Below, in pieces: positions 1 through 6,019 of a stretch of DNA of 12,652 nucleotides (positions are counted from its first letter, which is position 1; the number at the start of each line of letters is the position of its first letter). Made by a program: the position numbers and the translations under genes. The DNA comes from an uncultured Eubacteriales bacterium (GTDB lineage Bacteria; Bacillota; Clostridia; Oscillospirales; Acutalibacteraceae), in assembly GCA_900317795.1 (NCBI GenBank), contig ONIF01000108.1, forward strand, positions 1 through 12,652. Direction: 5' to 3'. The notes under the pieces were generated by a model. The model did not search any database. It was not told the origin of the DNA and saw only the letters and a list, made by a program, of their open reading frames with translations.

Positions 1-1
1 T

Positions 2-77
2 TGGAGCGGATGACGAGGCTCGAACTCGCTACCTCAACCTTGGCAAGGTTGCGCTCTACCAGATGAGCTACATCCGC
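2..77 (-). tRNA. tRNA-Gly (anticodon GCC)
   Basis: The minus strand folds as a standard 76-base cloverleaf. The acceptor arm GCGGATG pairs with CATCCGC, and the anticodon loop TTGCCAA sits on a CAACC/GGTTG stem, giving anticodon GCC (Gly). The T-loop is TTCGAGC. The discriminator is T and the 3' CCA is encoded (bases 2-4). It is the last gene of the Val-Asp-Phe-Gly cluster; its terminator must lie outside the window. Confidence 0.97.
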
Positions 78-86
78 ATATTTAAG

Positions 87-159
87 TGCTCCCGGACGGA
101 ATCGAACCATCGACACAGGGATTTTCAGTCCCTTGCTCTACCGACTGAGCTACAGGAGC
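87..159 (-). tRNA. tRNA-Phe (anticodon GAA)
   Basis: This is a 73-base cloverleaf on the minus strand: acceptor GCTCCTG/CGGGAGC (one G-U pair), anticodon stem AGGGA/TCCCT with loop CTGAAAA (anticodon GAA), T-loop TTCGATT, discriminator A. CCA is not encoded: the next bases read CTT, so the 3' end must be completed by CCA-adding enzyme, unlike its two immediate neighbours. It lies 9 bases from tRNA-Gly and 4 from tRNA-Asp. Confidence 0.96.
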
Positions 160-163
160 AAAT

Positions 164-240
164 TGGCGATCCGGAACGGGATCGAACCGTCGACCTCTAG
201 CGTGACAGGCTAGCGTTCTAACCAGCTGAACTACCGGACC
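164..240 (-). tRNA. tRNA-Asp (anticodon GTC)
   Basis: This is a 77-base cloverleaf on the minus strand. The acceptor is GGTCCGG/CCGGATC, the anticodon stem CTAGC/GCTAG carries loop CTGTCAC (anticodon GTC), the discriminator is G as expected for Asp, and CCA is encoded. It is the second gene of the four-tRNA operon. Confidence 0.97.
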
Positions 241-244
241 ATAT

Positions 245-320
245 TGGTGGGGACAATAGGGCTCGAACCTATGACCCTCTGCTTGTAAGGCAGATGCTCT
301 CCCAGCTGAGCTATACCCCC
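245..320 (-). tRNA. tRNA-Val (anticodon TAC)
   Basis: This is a 76-base cloverleaf on the minus strand: acceptor GGGGGTA/TGTCCCC, anticodon stem CTGC/GCAG with loop CTTACAA (anticodon TAC), T-loop TTCGAGC, discriminator A, encoded CCA. It is the first gene of the operon, directly downstream of the promoter at 363-391. Its first 24 bases are identical to those of tRNA-Ala at 5641-5713, so the two share the whole acceptor 5' strand and D-arm. Confidence 0.97.
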
Positions 321-362
321 ACATCAGCTCTCACACTCTTACGTGTTTCAGCGACGGTTATT

Positions 363-391
363 ATATTACCACATACTTACAAGAATGTCAA
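363..391 (-). promoter_or_regulatory. Promoter of the Val-Asp-Phe-Gly tRNA operon
   Basis: Reading the minus strand, the -35 box is a perfect TTGACA (386-391), followed by a 17-base spacer and TAATAT (363-368) as -10. A TATAAT also occurs at 360-365 but its 20-base spacing is poor. About 40 bases separate the -10 from the tRNA-Val 5' end, leaving a leader to be trimmed. Confidence 0.85.
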
Positions 392-392
392 G

Positions 393-430
393 TGTTTTTT
401 TAAATTTTTTTGAAAAAATTTTTTAATTAC
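393..430 (-). promoter_or_regulatory. A/T-tract UP-like element upstream of the tRNA promoter
   Basis: Immediately upstream of the -35 box (minus-strand sense) lie three runs of A and T alternating as A-tract, T-tract, A-tract, A-tract. This matches the position and composition of UP elements that contact the RNA polymerase alpha subunit at stable-RNA promoters. It is also partly self-complementary. The functional reading is inference from position and composition. Confidence 0.5.
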
Positions 431-511
431 AATTTCATAATATGCAGCAATTTCTTTTTGATGACAAAATTAAACTTATAGTTGATTTATTTTTTCGTAA
501 TAATGTGATAT

Positions 512-517
512 TATAAT
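512..517 (+). promoter_or_regulatory. Possible -10 box for the acidic protein gene
   Basis: A perfect TATAAT lies 56 bases before the start codon at 573, in the spacer facing the tRNA operon promoter. No good -35 is present at 16-18 bases. An overlapping extended form (TG-A-TATTAT, 506-514) is an alternative. A weak or activated promoter is inferred. Nothing else was recognised in 431-572. Confidence 0.4.
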
Positions 518-572
518 ATTGCGGAGAAAAACAAACGAACTTTTTTGCAACTCGGAAGGAGATGTATGTTTT

Positions 573-1016
573 ATGAAAAAGTGCAGGATAGTCCACATCA
601 ATGACGGCAATCACAGGGAATTGGCAAACGGCAACAGATTTTTTGCGGAGCACAATCCGCAAACGGAAGAAAAGCTCAATCAGCTTCTGGCACTCGGCTA
701 TGAAGTAAAGCACGTTGTATCACAGTACAGTCCGTCTATTCAAGGAGAAACAGGAAACTATATGTTTTATAAAAGCGGTTATACGTTCTATCTTGAAAAG
801 GAATTCGCTGATGGAGATATGAATGATGACGAGGAATTTGAGGAAATTTTTTTCTCAGACAATGACGCAGAATATCCCGACAATTATGAGGCAGGCAGTG
901 AGGAATATGAAAATTTCGTGAAAGTCTTAAATCAATTAAGTGCTGACGATTTAAGACATTTGCTTGATGAACTTGACACTGATGAAGATTTTGACGAAAC
1001 AGACTTTGAGGACTGA
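573..1016 (+). CDS. Small acidic protein of unknown function (147 aa)
   Basis: I do not recognise this family with confidence. The start is the ATG at 573, because an AAGGAG ribosome site lies at 556-561; the upstream in-frame TTG at 519 sits on the putative -10 region. Residues 1-76 look like a compact alpha/beta unit: a basic first strand, then a helix and strand reading roughly LNQLLALGYEVKHVVSQYSP, then an aromatic hairpin (YMFYKSGYTFYLEK, 63-76). The pattern 'gYeV..v..' followed by 'fyLEK' recalls small DUF4177-like domains, a weak analogy only. Residues 80-147 are strongly acidic, dominated by Asp and Glu, with one short helix-like segment (EYENFVKVLNQLSADDLRHL, 111-130). There is no signal peptide and no membrane segment, so it is probably cytosolic. 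It is transcribed alone, with its own terminator 3 bases after the stop. Confidence 0.8.
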   Translation: MKKCRIVHINDGNHRELANGNRFFAEHNPQTEEKLNQLLALGYEVKHVVSQYSPSIQGETGNYMFYKSGYTFYLEKEFADGDMNDDEEFEEIFFSDNDAEYPDNYEAGSEEYENFVKVLNQLSADDLRHLLDELDTDEDFDETDFED

Positions 1017-1018
1017 GA

Positions 1019-1056
1019 AAAAAGCGGTGCTGCAATCAAATGCGGTACCGCTTTTT
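1019..1056 (+). terminator. Rho-independent terminator of the acidic protein gene
   Basis: A 15-bp stem (1019-1033 with 1042-1056, two wobble pairs) encloses an 8-base loop and ends in TTTTT. Because the 5' arm begins AAAAA, it could also act on the minus strand. It separates the acidic gene from the ATPase gene. Confidence 0.9.
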
Positions 1057-1124
1057 GTATGAGAATTATTTTGGAGTTTCTCTCATATAGATTGCAAAAA
1101 GCAATTTTACGGGAGAGTGAAAGC

Positions 1125-3728
1125 ATGAATTGGCACAGCATGACTTATCAGCAGACTGCCGAAAATCTCAGTACAGATATAAACAAAGGTCTTACAACTT
1201 CCGAAGCAAAAAAAAGACTTCAAAAATGGGGGAGAAATTCTCTTGTGCAAAAGAAAAAGCAGGGAATTTTTGTGAAATTTCTCATGCAGTTCAAGGATTT
1301 TATGGTACTGATACTTCTTGCAGCGGCAGGAATATCTTTTTTTACTGCATTCATGTCGGGGGACGGGGATTTTATTGATCCCGTAATGATACTGTTGATA
1401 GTTGTATTGAATGCGATTGTAGGGACAGTGCAGGAATGCCGTGCGGAAAAGGCGATAGATGCGTTGAAAAAGCTTTCTTCACCGCATTCGAGGGTTATCA
1501 GAAACGGCAAAGTTGAAAATATTCCCTCAGATGAATTGGCGGTGGGGGATATTGTCACTTTTGAAGCAGGGGATATGATATGTGCAGACTGCCGTATTGT
1601 AAGCGGTTCATCTTTGAAAGCAGATGAGTCTTCATTGACAGGCGAGGCTGTGCCGTCCGAAAAGCATGATACGGTTTTGAAAGAGGATACACCTCTTGCA
1701 GACAGGCATAATATGGTTTATTCATCAACTTTCATTACTTCGGGGCATGGTACGGCAATCGTTGTTGAAACGGGAATGAATACGCAGGTAGGGAAAATTG
1801 CCGAAATGATAGACAACGAGGAAACACCCGAAACACCCTTACAAAAAAGCCTTGCAAAGACGGGAAAAATTTTGGGTATATCCGCACTTGGAATATGCGT
1901 GGTAATATTCATTTTGGGAGTGATACAGAAAGTACCGCCTCTTGAAATGTTCATGATAGCAATAAGTCTTGCGGTTGCGGCAATTCCCGAAGGTCTGCCT
2001 GCGGTAGTAACGATAGTGCTTGCTTTGGGAGTAAGAAAAATGGCTCTGCACAGGGCTATTATAAGGCATTTGCCTGCTGTTGAAACTTTGGGGAGTGCAA
2101 GTGTAATATGTTCGGACAAAACGGGAACTCTTACACAAAATAAAATGACGGTTGCGGAAGTATATTCTGCCGATAAAAATATGACGCTGGAGATGTCGGC
2201 TTTATGCAATAACAGTATTCTGCATGAAACCAAAGCGGGATTTCGTGCAGAGGGCGACCCCACGGAAACGGCACTTGTAACGGCTTGTGCAAATGCAGGA
2301 ATGTCAAAAAATCAGCTTGAAAAGAGTTATCCCAGAGTGCAGGAAGTGCCCTTTGACTCAAAGAAAAAATATATGATAACGGTGCATAGATATAAAAGCG
2401 GTTACAGGATTATTATAAAAGGTGCTTGTGATGTGATACTGCCTATGTGCAGGCATGAAAAAACTTTTTCGGGAATTTCCGATATAAACAGAAGCAGGAT
2501 AAATGCAATGAATAATTCTCTTGCACAAAGGGCTATGAGAGTAATAGCGGTTGCCTATAAAGACAGTGAGAGAATGCCGTCGGAAAGCGAACTTGAAAAG
2601 GAATTGACATTCAGCGGACTGATAGGAATGACAGACCCGCCCAGACCGCAGGCAAAATCCGCTGTTGAAATGTGCCATAAAGCAGGTATCCATACCGTTA
2701 TGATAACAGGCGACCATATCATAACGGCAAAGGCTGTTGCAAAGGAAATAGGGATATATAAAGAGGGGGACAGTGCCGTCACGGGAAATGAACTTGACCT
2801 GATACCGCAAAGGGAGCTTGAAAGGGATATTTACAAATATACGGTATTTGCAAGGGTATCTCCCGAGCATAAAGTGAGGATTGTAAAGGCATTTCAAACA
2901 AGAGGTGCAGTCACTGCCATGACAGGTGACGGAGTAAATGACGCACCTGCATTAAGATGTGCGGATATAGGCTGTGCAATGGGCATAAGCGGAACAGATG
3001 TGGCAAAAAACTCTGCCGACATGATATTGACAGATGACAATTTTGCAACGATAGTGGAGGCTGTGGAGCAGGGGAGAGGGATATTTGAAAATATAAAGAA
3101 AACAGTGCATTTTCTTTTGTCAAGCAATATAGGGGAGATATTGACCGTACTGTGTGCATTTGTTTTAAAACTGCCGTCACCGCTTTTGGCAATACAGCTT
3201 TTGTGGGTAAATCTTGTAACAGACTCTCTGCCTGCCCTGGCACTCGGTTCGGAACCTGCAAGAGAGGATATAATGCAGAAACCCTCCGAAGAAAATAAAA
3301 GTATATTTTCGGGCGGTGCAGGCAGAAGTATTATCATAGAGGGCTGTTTCATAGGTGCATTGGCATTTCTTGCATTCACGATAGGGAGGGTGTATTTTAA
3401 TACGGATACGGGGCGGACAATGACATTTGCGGTATTGAGTATCAGTCAGCTTGTACACTCTTTCAATTTAAAAAGCGAAAAATCAATTTTTAAAACGGGC
3501 ATTGCGGGAAATCCCAAATTGATATTTGCCTTTTTAACGGGAACTGTCATGCAAATATCCGTTATATCCGTGCCGTTCCTTGCGAATATATTCAAGACGG
3601 TATCACTTACGGCATTTCAATGGATAATAGTGGCAATACTTTCACTTATTCCTCTGCTTGTCGTGGAAACGGAAAAATTTATCGTATCAAAACAAAAATC
3701 CCATAAAAATATTTTAAAAAAATGTTGA
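1125..3728 (+). CDS. Calcium-type P-type (P2A, SERCA-like) cation-transporting ATPase (867 aa)
   Basis: This is an ATP-driven cation exporter of the plasma membrane, most likely for Ca2+. Order of parts: N-terminal cation-ATPase domain (about 1-60), M1-M2, actuator domain with TGEAVPSEK (172-180), M3-M4 with PEGLP (288-292), phosphorylation motif DKTGTLT (Asp331 is phosphorylated), nucleotide domain, hinge TGDGVNDAP (600-608), then M5-M10. The ion-site signatures are NIGE in M5 (Asn668, Glu671) and NLVTD in M6 (Asn696, Asp700), matching SERCA sites I and II from memory. The M8 position corresponding to SERCA Glu908 appears to be Gln775. The start at 1125 is chosen over the ATG at 1059 because GGGAGAG lies 7 bases upstream and the 1059 ATG abuts the terminator. 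No convincing promoter was seen in 1057-1124. Arg codons are mostly AGA/AGG, unlike the next two genes. Confidence 0.95.
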   Translation: MNWHSMTYQQTAENLSTDINKGLTTSEAKKRLQKWGRNSLVQKKKQGIFVKFLMQFKDFMVLILLAAAGISFFTAFMSGDGDFIDPVMILLIVVLNAIVGTVQECRAEKAIDALKKLSSPHSRVIRNGKVENIPSDELAVGDIVTFEAGDMICADCRIVSGSSLKADESSLTGEAVPSEKHDTVLKEDTPLADRHNMVYSSTFITSGHGTAIVVETGMNTQVGKIAEMIDNEETPETPLQKSLAKTGKILGISALGICVVIFILGVIQKVPPLEMFMIAISLAVAAIPEGLPAVVTIVLALGVRKMALHRAIIRHLPAVETLGSASVICSDKTGTLTQNKMTVAEVYSADKNMTLEMSALCNNSILHETKAGFRAEGDPTETALVTACANAGMSKNQLEKSYPRVQEVPFDSKKKYMITVHRYKSGYRIIIKGACDVILPMCRHEKTFSGISDINRSRINAMNNSLAQRAMRVIAVAYKDSERMPSESELEKELTFSGLIGMTDPPRPQAKSAVEMCHKAGIHTVMITGDHIITAKAVAKEIGIYKEGDSAVTGNELDLIPQRELERDIYKYTVFARVSPEHKVRIVKAFQTRGAVTAMTGDGVNDAPALRCADIGCAMGISGTDVAKNSADMILTDDNFATIVEAVEQGRGIFENIKKTVHFLLSSNIGEILTVLCAFVLKLPSPLLAIQLLWVNLVTDSLPALALGSEPAREDIMQKPSEENKSIFSGGAGRSIIIEGCFIGALAFLAFTIGRVYFNTDTGRTMTFAVLSISQLVHSFNLKSEKSIFKTGIAGNPKLIFAFLTGTVMQISVISVPFLANIFKTVSLTAFQWIIVAILSLIPLLVVETEKFIVSKQKSHKNILKKC

Positions 3729-3753
3729 AATTATGATAAGAAATAATTATAAT
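3725..3753 (+). promoter_or_regulatory. Promoter of the NifU-like/GGGtGRT operon
   Basis: TTGAAA (3725-3730), a 17-base spacer and a perfect TATAAT (3748-3753) form a strong vegetative promoter; a second TATAAT overlaps at 3753-3758. The -35 box overlaps the ATPase stop codon. No terminator separates the ATPase from this promoter, so some read-through is possible. Confidence 0.85.
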
Positions 3754-3771
3754 ATAATAGAACGGGATTTT

Positions 3772-3795
3772 CATATTTGCCGATGAGGCGATATG
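3772..3795 (+). other. Small hairpin in the 5' leader of the NifU-like operon
   Basis: The expected 70-75 base leader contains CATAT and GCC, then the loop GATGA, then GGC and ATATG. These form an 8-9 bp stem with one bulged T and one wobble pair. It matches no riboswitch I recognise. It lies upstream of the ribosome site (3821-3826) and could be a stability or regulatory element, or chance. Confidence 0.3.
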
Positions 3796-3832
3796 CCATT
3801 CCTAAAATTTTGGTTATCGAAAGGAGATCCAC

Positions 3833-4525
3833 ATGATTTACACAAAAGAAGTAGAAATGATGTGTCCTGTTGCAAAGGGTGCAAAGCACGAGCCTGCTCC
3901 CATACCCGAAGAGGGCAAATGGGTACACGCAAAGCAAATCGGTGATATTTCAGGCTTTACGCACGGCATAGGCTGGTGTGCTCCTCAGCAGGGTGCCTGC
4001 AAGCTCACTCTCAATGTAAAAGAGGGCGTTATTCAGGAGGCTCTTATTGAAACGATCGGCTGTTCGGGCATGACACATTCCGCAGCTATGGCTGCCGAAA
4101 TTCTTCAGGGCAAAACCATTCTTGAAGCTCTCAATACAGACCTTGTCTGTGACGCTATCAATACTGCTATGCGTGAACTTTTCCTCCAGATTGTTTACGG
4201 CAGAACGCAGAGTGCTTTCTCTGATGACGGTCTTGCAGTAGGTGCAGGTCTTGAGGACTTGGGTAAAGGTTTGAGGTCGCAGGTTGGTACTATGTACGCT
4301 ACAAAAGAAAAGGGTGTACGTTATCTTGAAATGGCTGAGGGCTATGTAACAGGTATCGCTCTTGATGAAAATGATGAAGTTATCGGCTATCAGTTCGTAA
4401 GTCTTGGCAAAATGACAGACTTTATCAAGCAGGGACTTACCCCCAATGAAGCTTGGGAAAAAGCAAAAGGTCAGTATGGCCGTGTTGCTGATGCGGCTAG
4501 AATAATCGATCCGAGAAAGGAGTAA
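3833..4525 (+). CDS. NifU/IscU-like iron-sulfur scaffold protein with C-terminal extension (230 aa)
   Basis: Residues about 40-120 match the NifU/IscU N-terminal fold: the block ACKLTLNVKEGVIQEALIET, then GCSGMTHSAAMAAEILQGKT, then DLVCDAIN. IscU scaffolds hold the nascent Fe-S cluster with three Cys. Here Cys77 (in GCSGM) and Cys106 (in DLVCD) match the second and third; the first seems replaced by a Cys49/Cys56 pair in WCAPQQGAC. A further Cys lies at 11. The segment 121-230 is absent from ordinary IscU (about 130 aa) and ends in a hydrophilic helix. AAGGAG lies 6 bases before the ATG. The gene ends 4 bases before the next ATG, whose ribosome site overlaps this stop, so translation is probably coupled. 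There is no sulfurase or other Isc/Suf gene nearby, so it may not serve general Fe-S assembly. The fold assignment is good; the function is inferred. Confidence 0.8.
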   Translation: MIYTKEVEMMCPVAKGAKHEPAPIPEEGKWVHAKQIGDISGFTHGIGWCAPQQGACKLTLNVKEGVIQEALIETIGCSGMTHSAAMAAEILQGKTILEALNTDLVCDAINTAMRELFLQIVYGRTQSAFSDDGLAVGAGLEDLGKGLRSQVGTMYATKEKGVRYLEMAEGYVTGIALDENDEVIGYQFVSLGKMTDFIKQGLTPNEAWEKAKGQYGRVADAARIIDPRKE

Positions 4526-4529
4526 TAAA

Positions 4530-5540
4530 ATGGCTCTGTTTGAATCATACGAAAGAAGAATTGACCAAATAAATGCTGTTCTCAACAGCTATGGCATCGC
4601 TTCCATAGAAGAAGCTGAAAAAATCACTAAAGACGCAGGTCTTGACGTATATGCTCAGGTAAAGAAAATTCAGCCGATATGCTTTGAAAATGCTTGCTGG
4701 GCTTACACGGTAGGTGCTGCTATCGCTATCAAAAAGGGCTGCCGTCGTGCCGCAGACGCTGCTGCTGCAATAGGTGAGGGCTTGCAGGCTTTCTGTATTC
4801 CCGGCTCTGTTGCAGACCACAGAAAAGTTGGTCTTGGTCACGGTAATCTCGGCAAAATGCTCCTTGAAGAAGAAACAGAATGTTTCTGCTTCCTTGCAGG
4901 TCACGAGTCGTTTGCTGCCGCTGAAGGTGCTATCGGTATCGCTGAAAAGGCTAACAAAGTTCGTCAGAAACCTCTCCGTGTTATCCTCAACGGTCTCGGA
5001 AAAGACGCTGCTCAGATAATTTCCCGTATCAACGGCTTTACATTCGTTGAAACAAAGTATGACTACAAGACAGCTACTCTCAATGTAGTATATGAAAAGC
5101 CTTATTCAACAGGCTTGAGAGCAACAGTTAAATGCTACGGTGCAGATGACGTTCAGGAAGGCGTTGCTATTATGCACCATGAAAATGTCGGTGTTTCCAT
5201 TACAGGCAACTCCACCAACCCGACACGTTTCCAGCACCCTGTTGCAGGTACTTATAAGAAAGAATGCAACGAACAGGGTAAGAAATACTTCTCAGTTGCA
5301 TCGGGTGGTGGCACAGGTCGTACACTTCACCCCGATAACATGGCGGCAGGTCCTGCTTCTTACGGCATGACGGATACAATGGGACGTATGCACTCAGACG
5401 CACAGTTTGCAGGTTCAAGTTCTGTTCCCGCTCACGTTGAAATGATGGGATTGATCGGTATGGGAAACAATCCTATGGTTGGTGCAACAGTTGCGGTTGC
5501 AGTAAGCGTTGAAGAAGCTGCCAAAGAAGGCAAATTCTGA
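4530..5540 (+). CDS. GGGtGRT-family protein of unknown function (336 aa)
   Basis: The protein carries the signature GGGTGRT at 259-265, followed by LHPDNMAAGPASYGMTD. This fits the Pfam 'GGGtGRT protein' family, recalled from memory, whose members are of similar length and have no established function. An N-terminal helical part (1-45) is followed by an Ala/Gly-rich region with eight Cys in the whole chain (51, 56, 71, 89, 118, 120, 202, 246), including a CxC at 118-120, and many His. The Gly-rich signature could bind a phosphate or nucleotide, but this is a guess. There is no signal peptide or obvious membrane helix. The ribosome site AAAGGAG (4516-4522) overlaps the stop of the NifU-like gene, 7 bases before this ATG. 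Arg codons are CGT (8) and AGA (4) with no AGG, suggesting high expression. A partnership with the upstream scaffold is inferred from coupling. Confidence 0.88.
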   Translation: MALFESYERRIDQINAVLNSYGIASIEEAEKITKDAGLDVYAQVKKIQPICFENACWAYTVGAAIAIKKGCRRAADAAAAIGEGLQAFCIPGSVADHRKVGLGHGNLGKMLLEEETECFCFLAGHESFAAAEGAIGIAEKANKVRQKPLRVILNGLGKDAAQIISRINGFTFVETKYDYKTATLNVVYEKPYSTGLRATVKCYGADDVQEGVAIMHHENVGVSITGNSTNPTRFQHPVAGTYKKECNEQGKKYFSVASGGGTGRTLHPDNMAAGPASYGMTDTMGRMHSDAQFAGSSSVPAHVEMMGLIGMGNNPMVGATVAVAVSVEEAAKEGKF

Positions 5541-5553
5541 TAAATGACCAATT

Positions 5554-5597
5554 AGGAGTGAGGAATGTGGAATGTGTTTTCTGCATTCCTCATTTTT
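5554..5597 (+). repeat. Heptad element 1 (AGGAGTG/AGGAATG/TGGAATG type)
   Basis: Three tandem 7-base units (5554-5574: AGGAGTG, AGGAATG, TGGAATG) are followed after 9 bases by an inverted unit CATTCCT (5584-5590) and the T-rich CATTTTT. The unit form W-G-N-A-R-W-K recurs, with another base at position 3, in elements 2 and 3. The element also forms the terminator hairpin of the GGGtGRT operon. Confidence 0.6.
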
Positions 5598-5598
5598 T
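5558..5598 (+). terminator. Terminator of the NifU-like/GGGtGRT operon
   Basis: TGAGGAATG (5559-5567) pairs with CATTCCTCA (5584-5592), extended by a G-T pair, and is followed by TTTTTT (5593-5598). It begins about 18 bases after the GGGtGRT stop codon. The stem is built from heptad element 1. Confidence 0.8.
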
Positions 5599-5602
5599 GT
5601 GC

Positions 5603-5634
5603 AAAAAAAATGCGTCAGACAAAAAGTCGGACAC
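5603..5634 (-). terminator. Terminator downstream of tRNA-Ala (minus strand)
   Basis: On the minus strand, GTGTCCGAC pairs with GTCTGACGC around a TTTTT loop (one wobble, one mismatch) and is followed by A and eight T. It lies 7 bases past the tRNA-Ala 3' end and faces the plus-strand terminator at 5558-5598, so the two converging operons each have a stop signal here. Confidence 0.75.
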
Positions 5635-5640
5635 AAAAAA

Positions 5641-5713
5641 TGGAGATAACGGGGCTCGAACCCGTGACCTCTTGACTGCCAGTCAAGCACTCTCCCAGCT
5701 GAGCTATACCCCC
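5641..5713 (-). tRNA. tRNA-Ala (anticodon GGC)
   Basis: This is a 73-base cloverleaf on the minus strand: acceptor GGGGGTA/TATCTCC with the G3-U70 pair that identifies alanine tRNAs, anticodon stem CTTGA/TCAAG with loop CTGGCAG (anticodon GGC), T-loop TTCGAGC, discriminator A. CCA is not encoded; a T run follows. No promoter was found directly upstream (5714-5829), so it probably depends on transcription from the Thr-Tyr tRNAs through the heptad element. Confidence 0.96.
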
Positions 5714-5796
5714 GGAAAAATGGAAAATTGAAAATGGAAAGTGGAAAATTCGGAATTGAAAATGAATAATTTTCAATTTTCCATTTTCAATTTTAA
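5714..5796 (+). repeat. Heptad element 2 (GGAAAAT/TGAAAAT type) with inverted arm
   Basis: Between tRNA-Tyr and tRNA-Ala lies a run of degenerate 7-base units: GGAAAAT, TGAAAAT, GGAAAGT, GGAAAAT, TCGGAAT, TGAAAAT (5722-5763). A 5-base loop follows, and then inverted units ATTTTCA, ATTTTCC, ATTTTCA, ATTTTAA (5769-5796). The innermost units pair perfectly and outer units imperfectly, giving a long weak hairpin. It has the same architecture as elements 1 and 3 but a different sequence. No gene is present here. Confidence 0.7.
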
Positions 5797-5799
5797 ATT

Positions 5800-5828
5800 A
5801 AGCCTCGACACGAAGTGACGAGGCTTTT
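5800..5828 (-). terminator. GC-rich hairpin after tRNA-Tyr, possible terminator
   Basis: AAGCCTCG (5800-5807) pairs with CGAGGCTT (5819-5826), and an inner CAC/GTG extends the stem after a T-T mismatch. On the minus strand it is followed by TTAATTT, a poor U-tract; the plus strand reads TTTT. It may reduce read-through from tRNA-Tyr into tRNA-Ala or protect the 3' end. The orientation is uncertain. Confidence 0.5.
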
Positions 5829-5829
5829 G

Positions 5830-5914
5830 TGGTGGGAGAGGGTGGATTCGAACCACCGAAGCTAGAAGCAACAGATTTACAGTCTGCCCCATTTGACCGC
5901 TCTGGAACTCTCCC
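5830..5914 (-). tRNA. tRNA-Tyr (anticodon GTA)
   Basis: This is an 85-base class II tRNA on the minus strand with a long variable arm. The acceptor is GGGAGAG/CTCTCCC, the anticodon stem CAGA/TCTG carries loop CTGTAAA (anticodon GTA), the T-arm is GGTGG-TTCGAAT-CCACC, the discriminator is A, and CCA is encoded. It follows tRNA-Thr(TGT) by 13 bases. Confidence 0.96.
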
Positions 5915-5927
5915 ATATTTAATTGAA

Positions 5928-6000
5928 AGCTGGTGGACGGACTTGAACCCCCGACCTGCTGATTACAAATCAGCTGCTCTACCAACTGAGCTACACCAGC
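5928..6000 (-). tRNA. tRNA-Thr (anticodon TGT)
   Basis: This is a 73-base cloverleaf on the minus strand: acceptor GCTGGTG/CACCAGC, anticodon stem GCTGA/TCAGC with loop TTTGTAA (anticodon TGT), discriminator T, CCA not encoded. The T-stem contains one G-G mismatch that the other Thr tRNA (11680-11755) shares. It starts only 19 bases after the stop of the membrane protein gene at 6020, with no promoter or terminator between them. Confidence 0.95.
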
Positions 6001-6019
6001 GTATTTTCTTTTGTTTTCA

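Noticed and set aside
82..324. 80-codon open frame on the plus strand across the tRNA cluster
   Set aside because: It lies wholly antisense to four well-formed tRNA genes and has no ribosome site; a chance frame.
519..572. TTG start extending the acidic protein by 18 residues
   Set aside because: The TTG follows the TATAAT within a few bases and has no ribosome site, whereas the ATG at 573 does.
1059..1124. ATG start extending the P-type ATPase by 22 residues
   Set aside because: It abuts the terminator T-run, has no ribosome site, and the added residues do not fit the family N-terminus; the ATG at 1125 has GGGAGAG.
1718..3458. Several 75-181 codon frames antisense to the ATPase gene
   Set aside because: They overlap a clearly coding gene with all family motifs and lack plausible ribosome sites or recognisable products.
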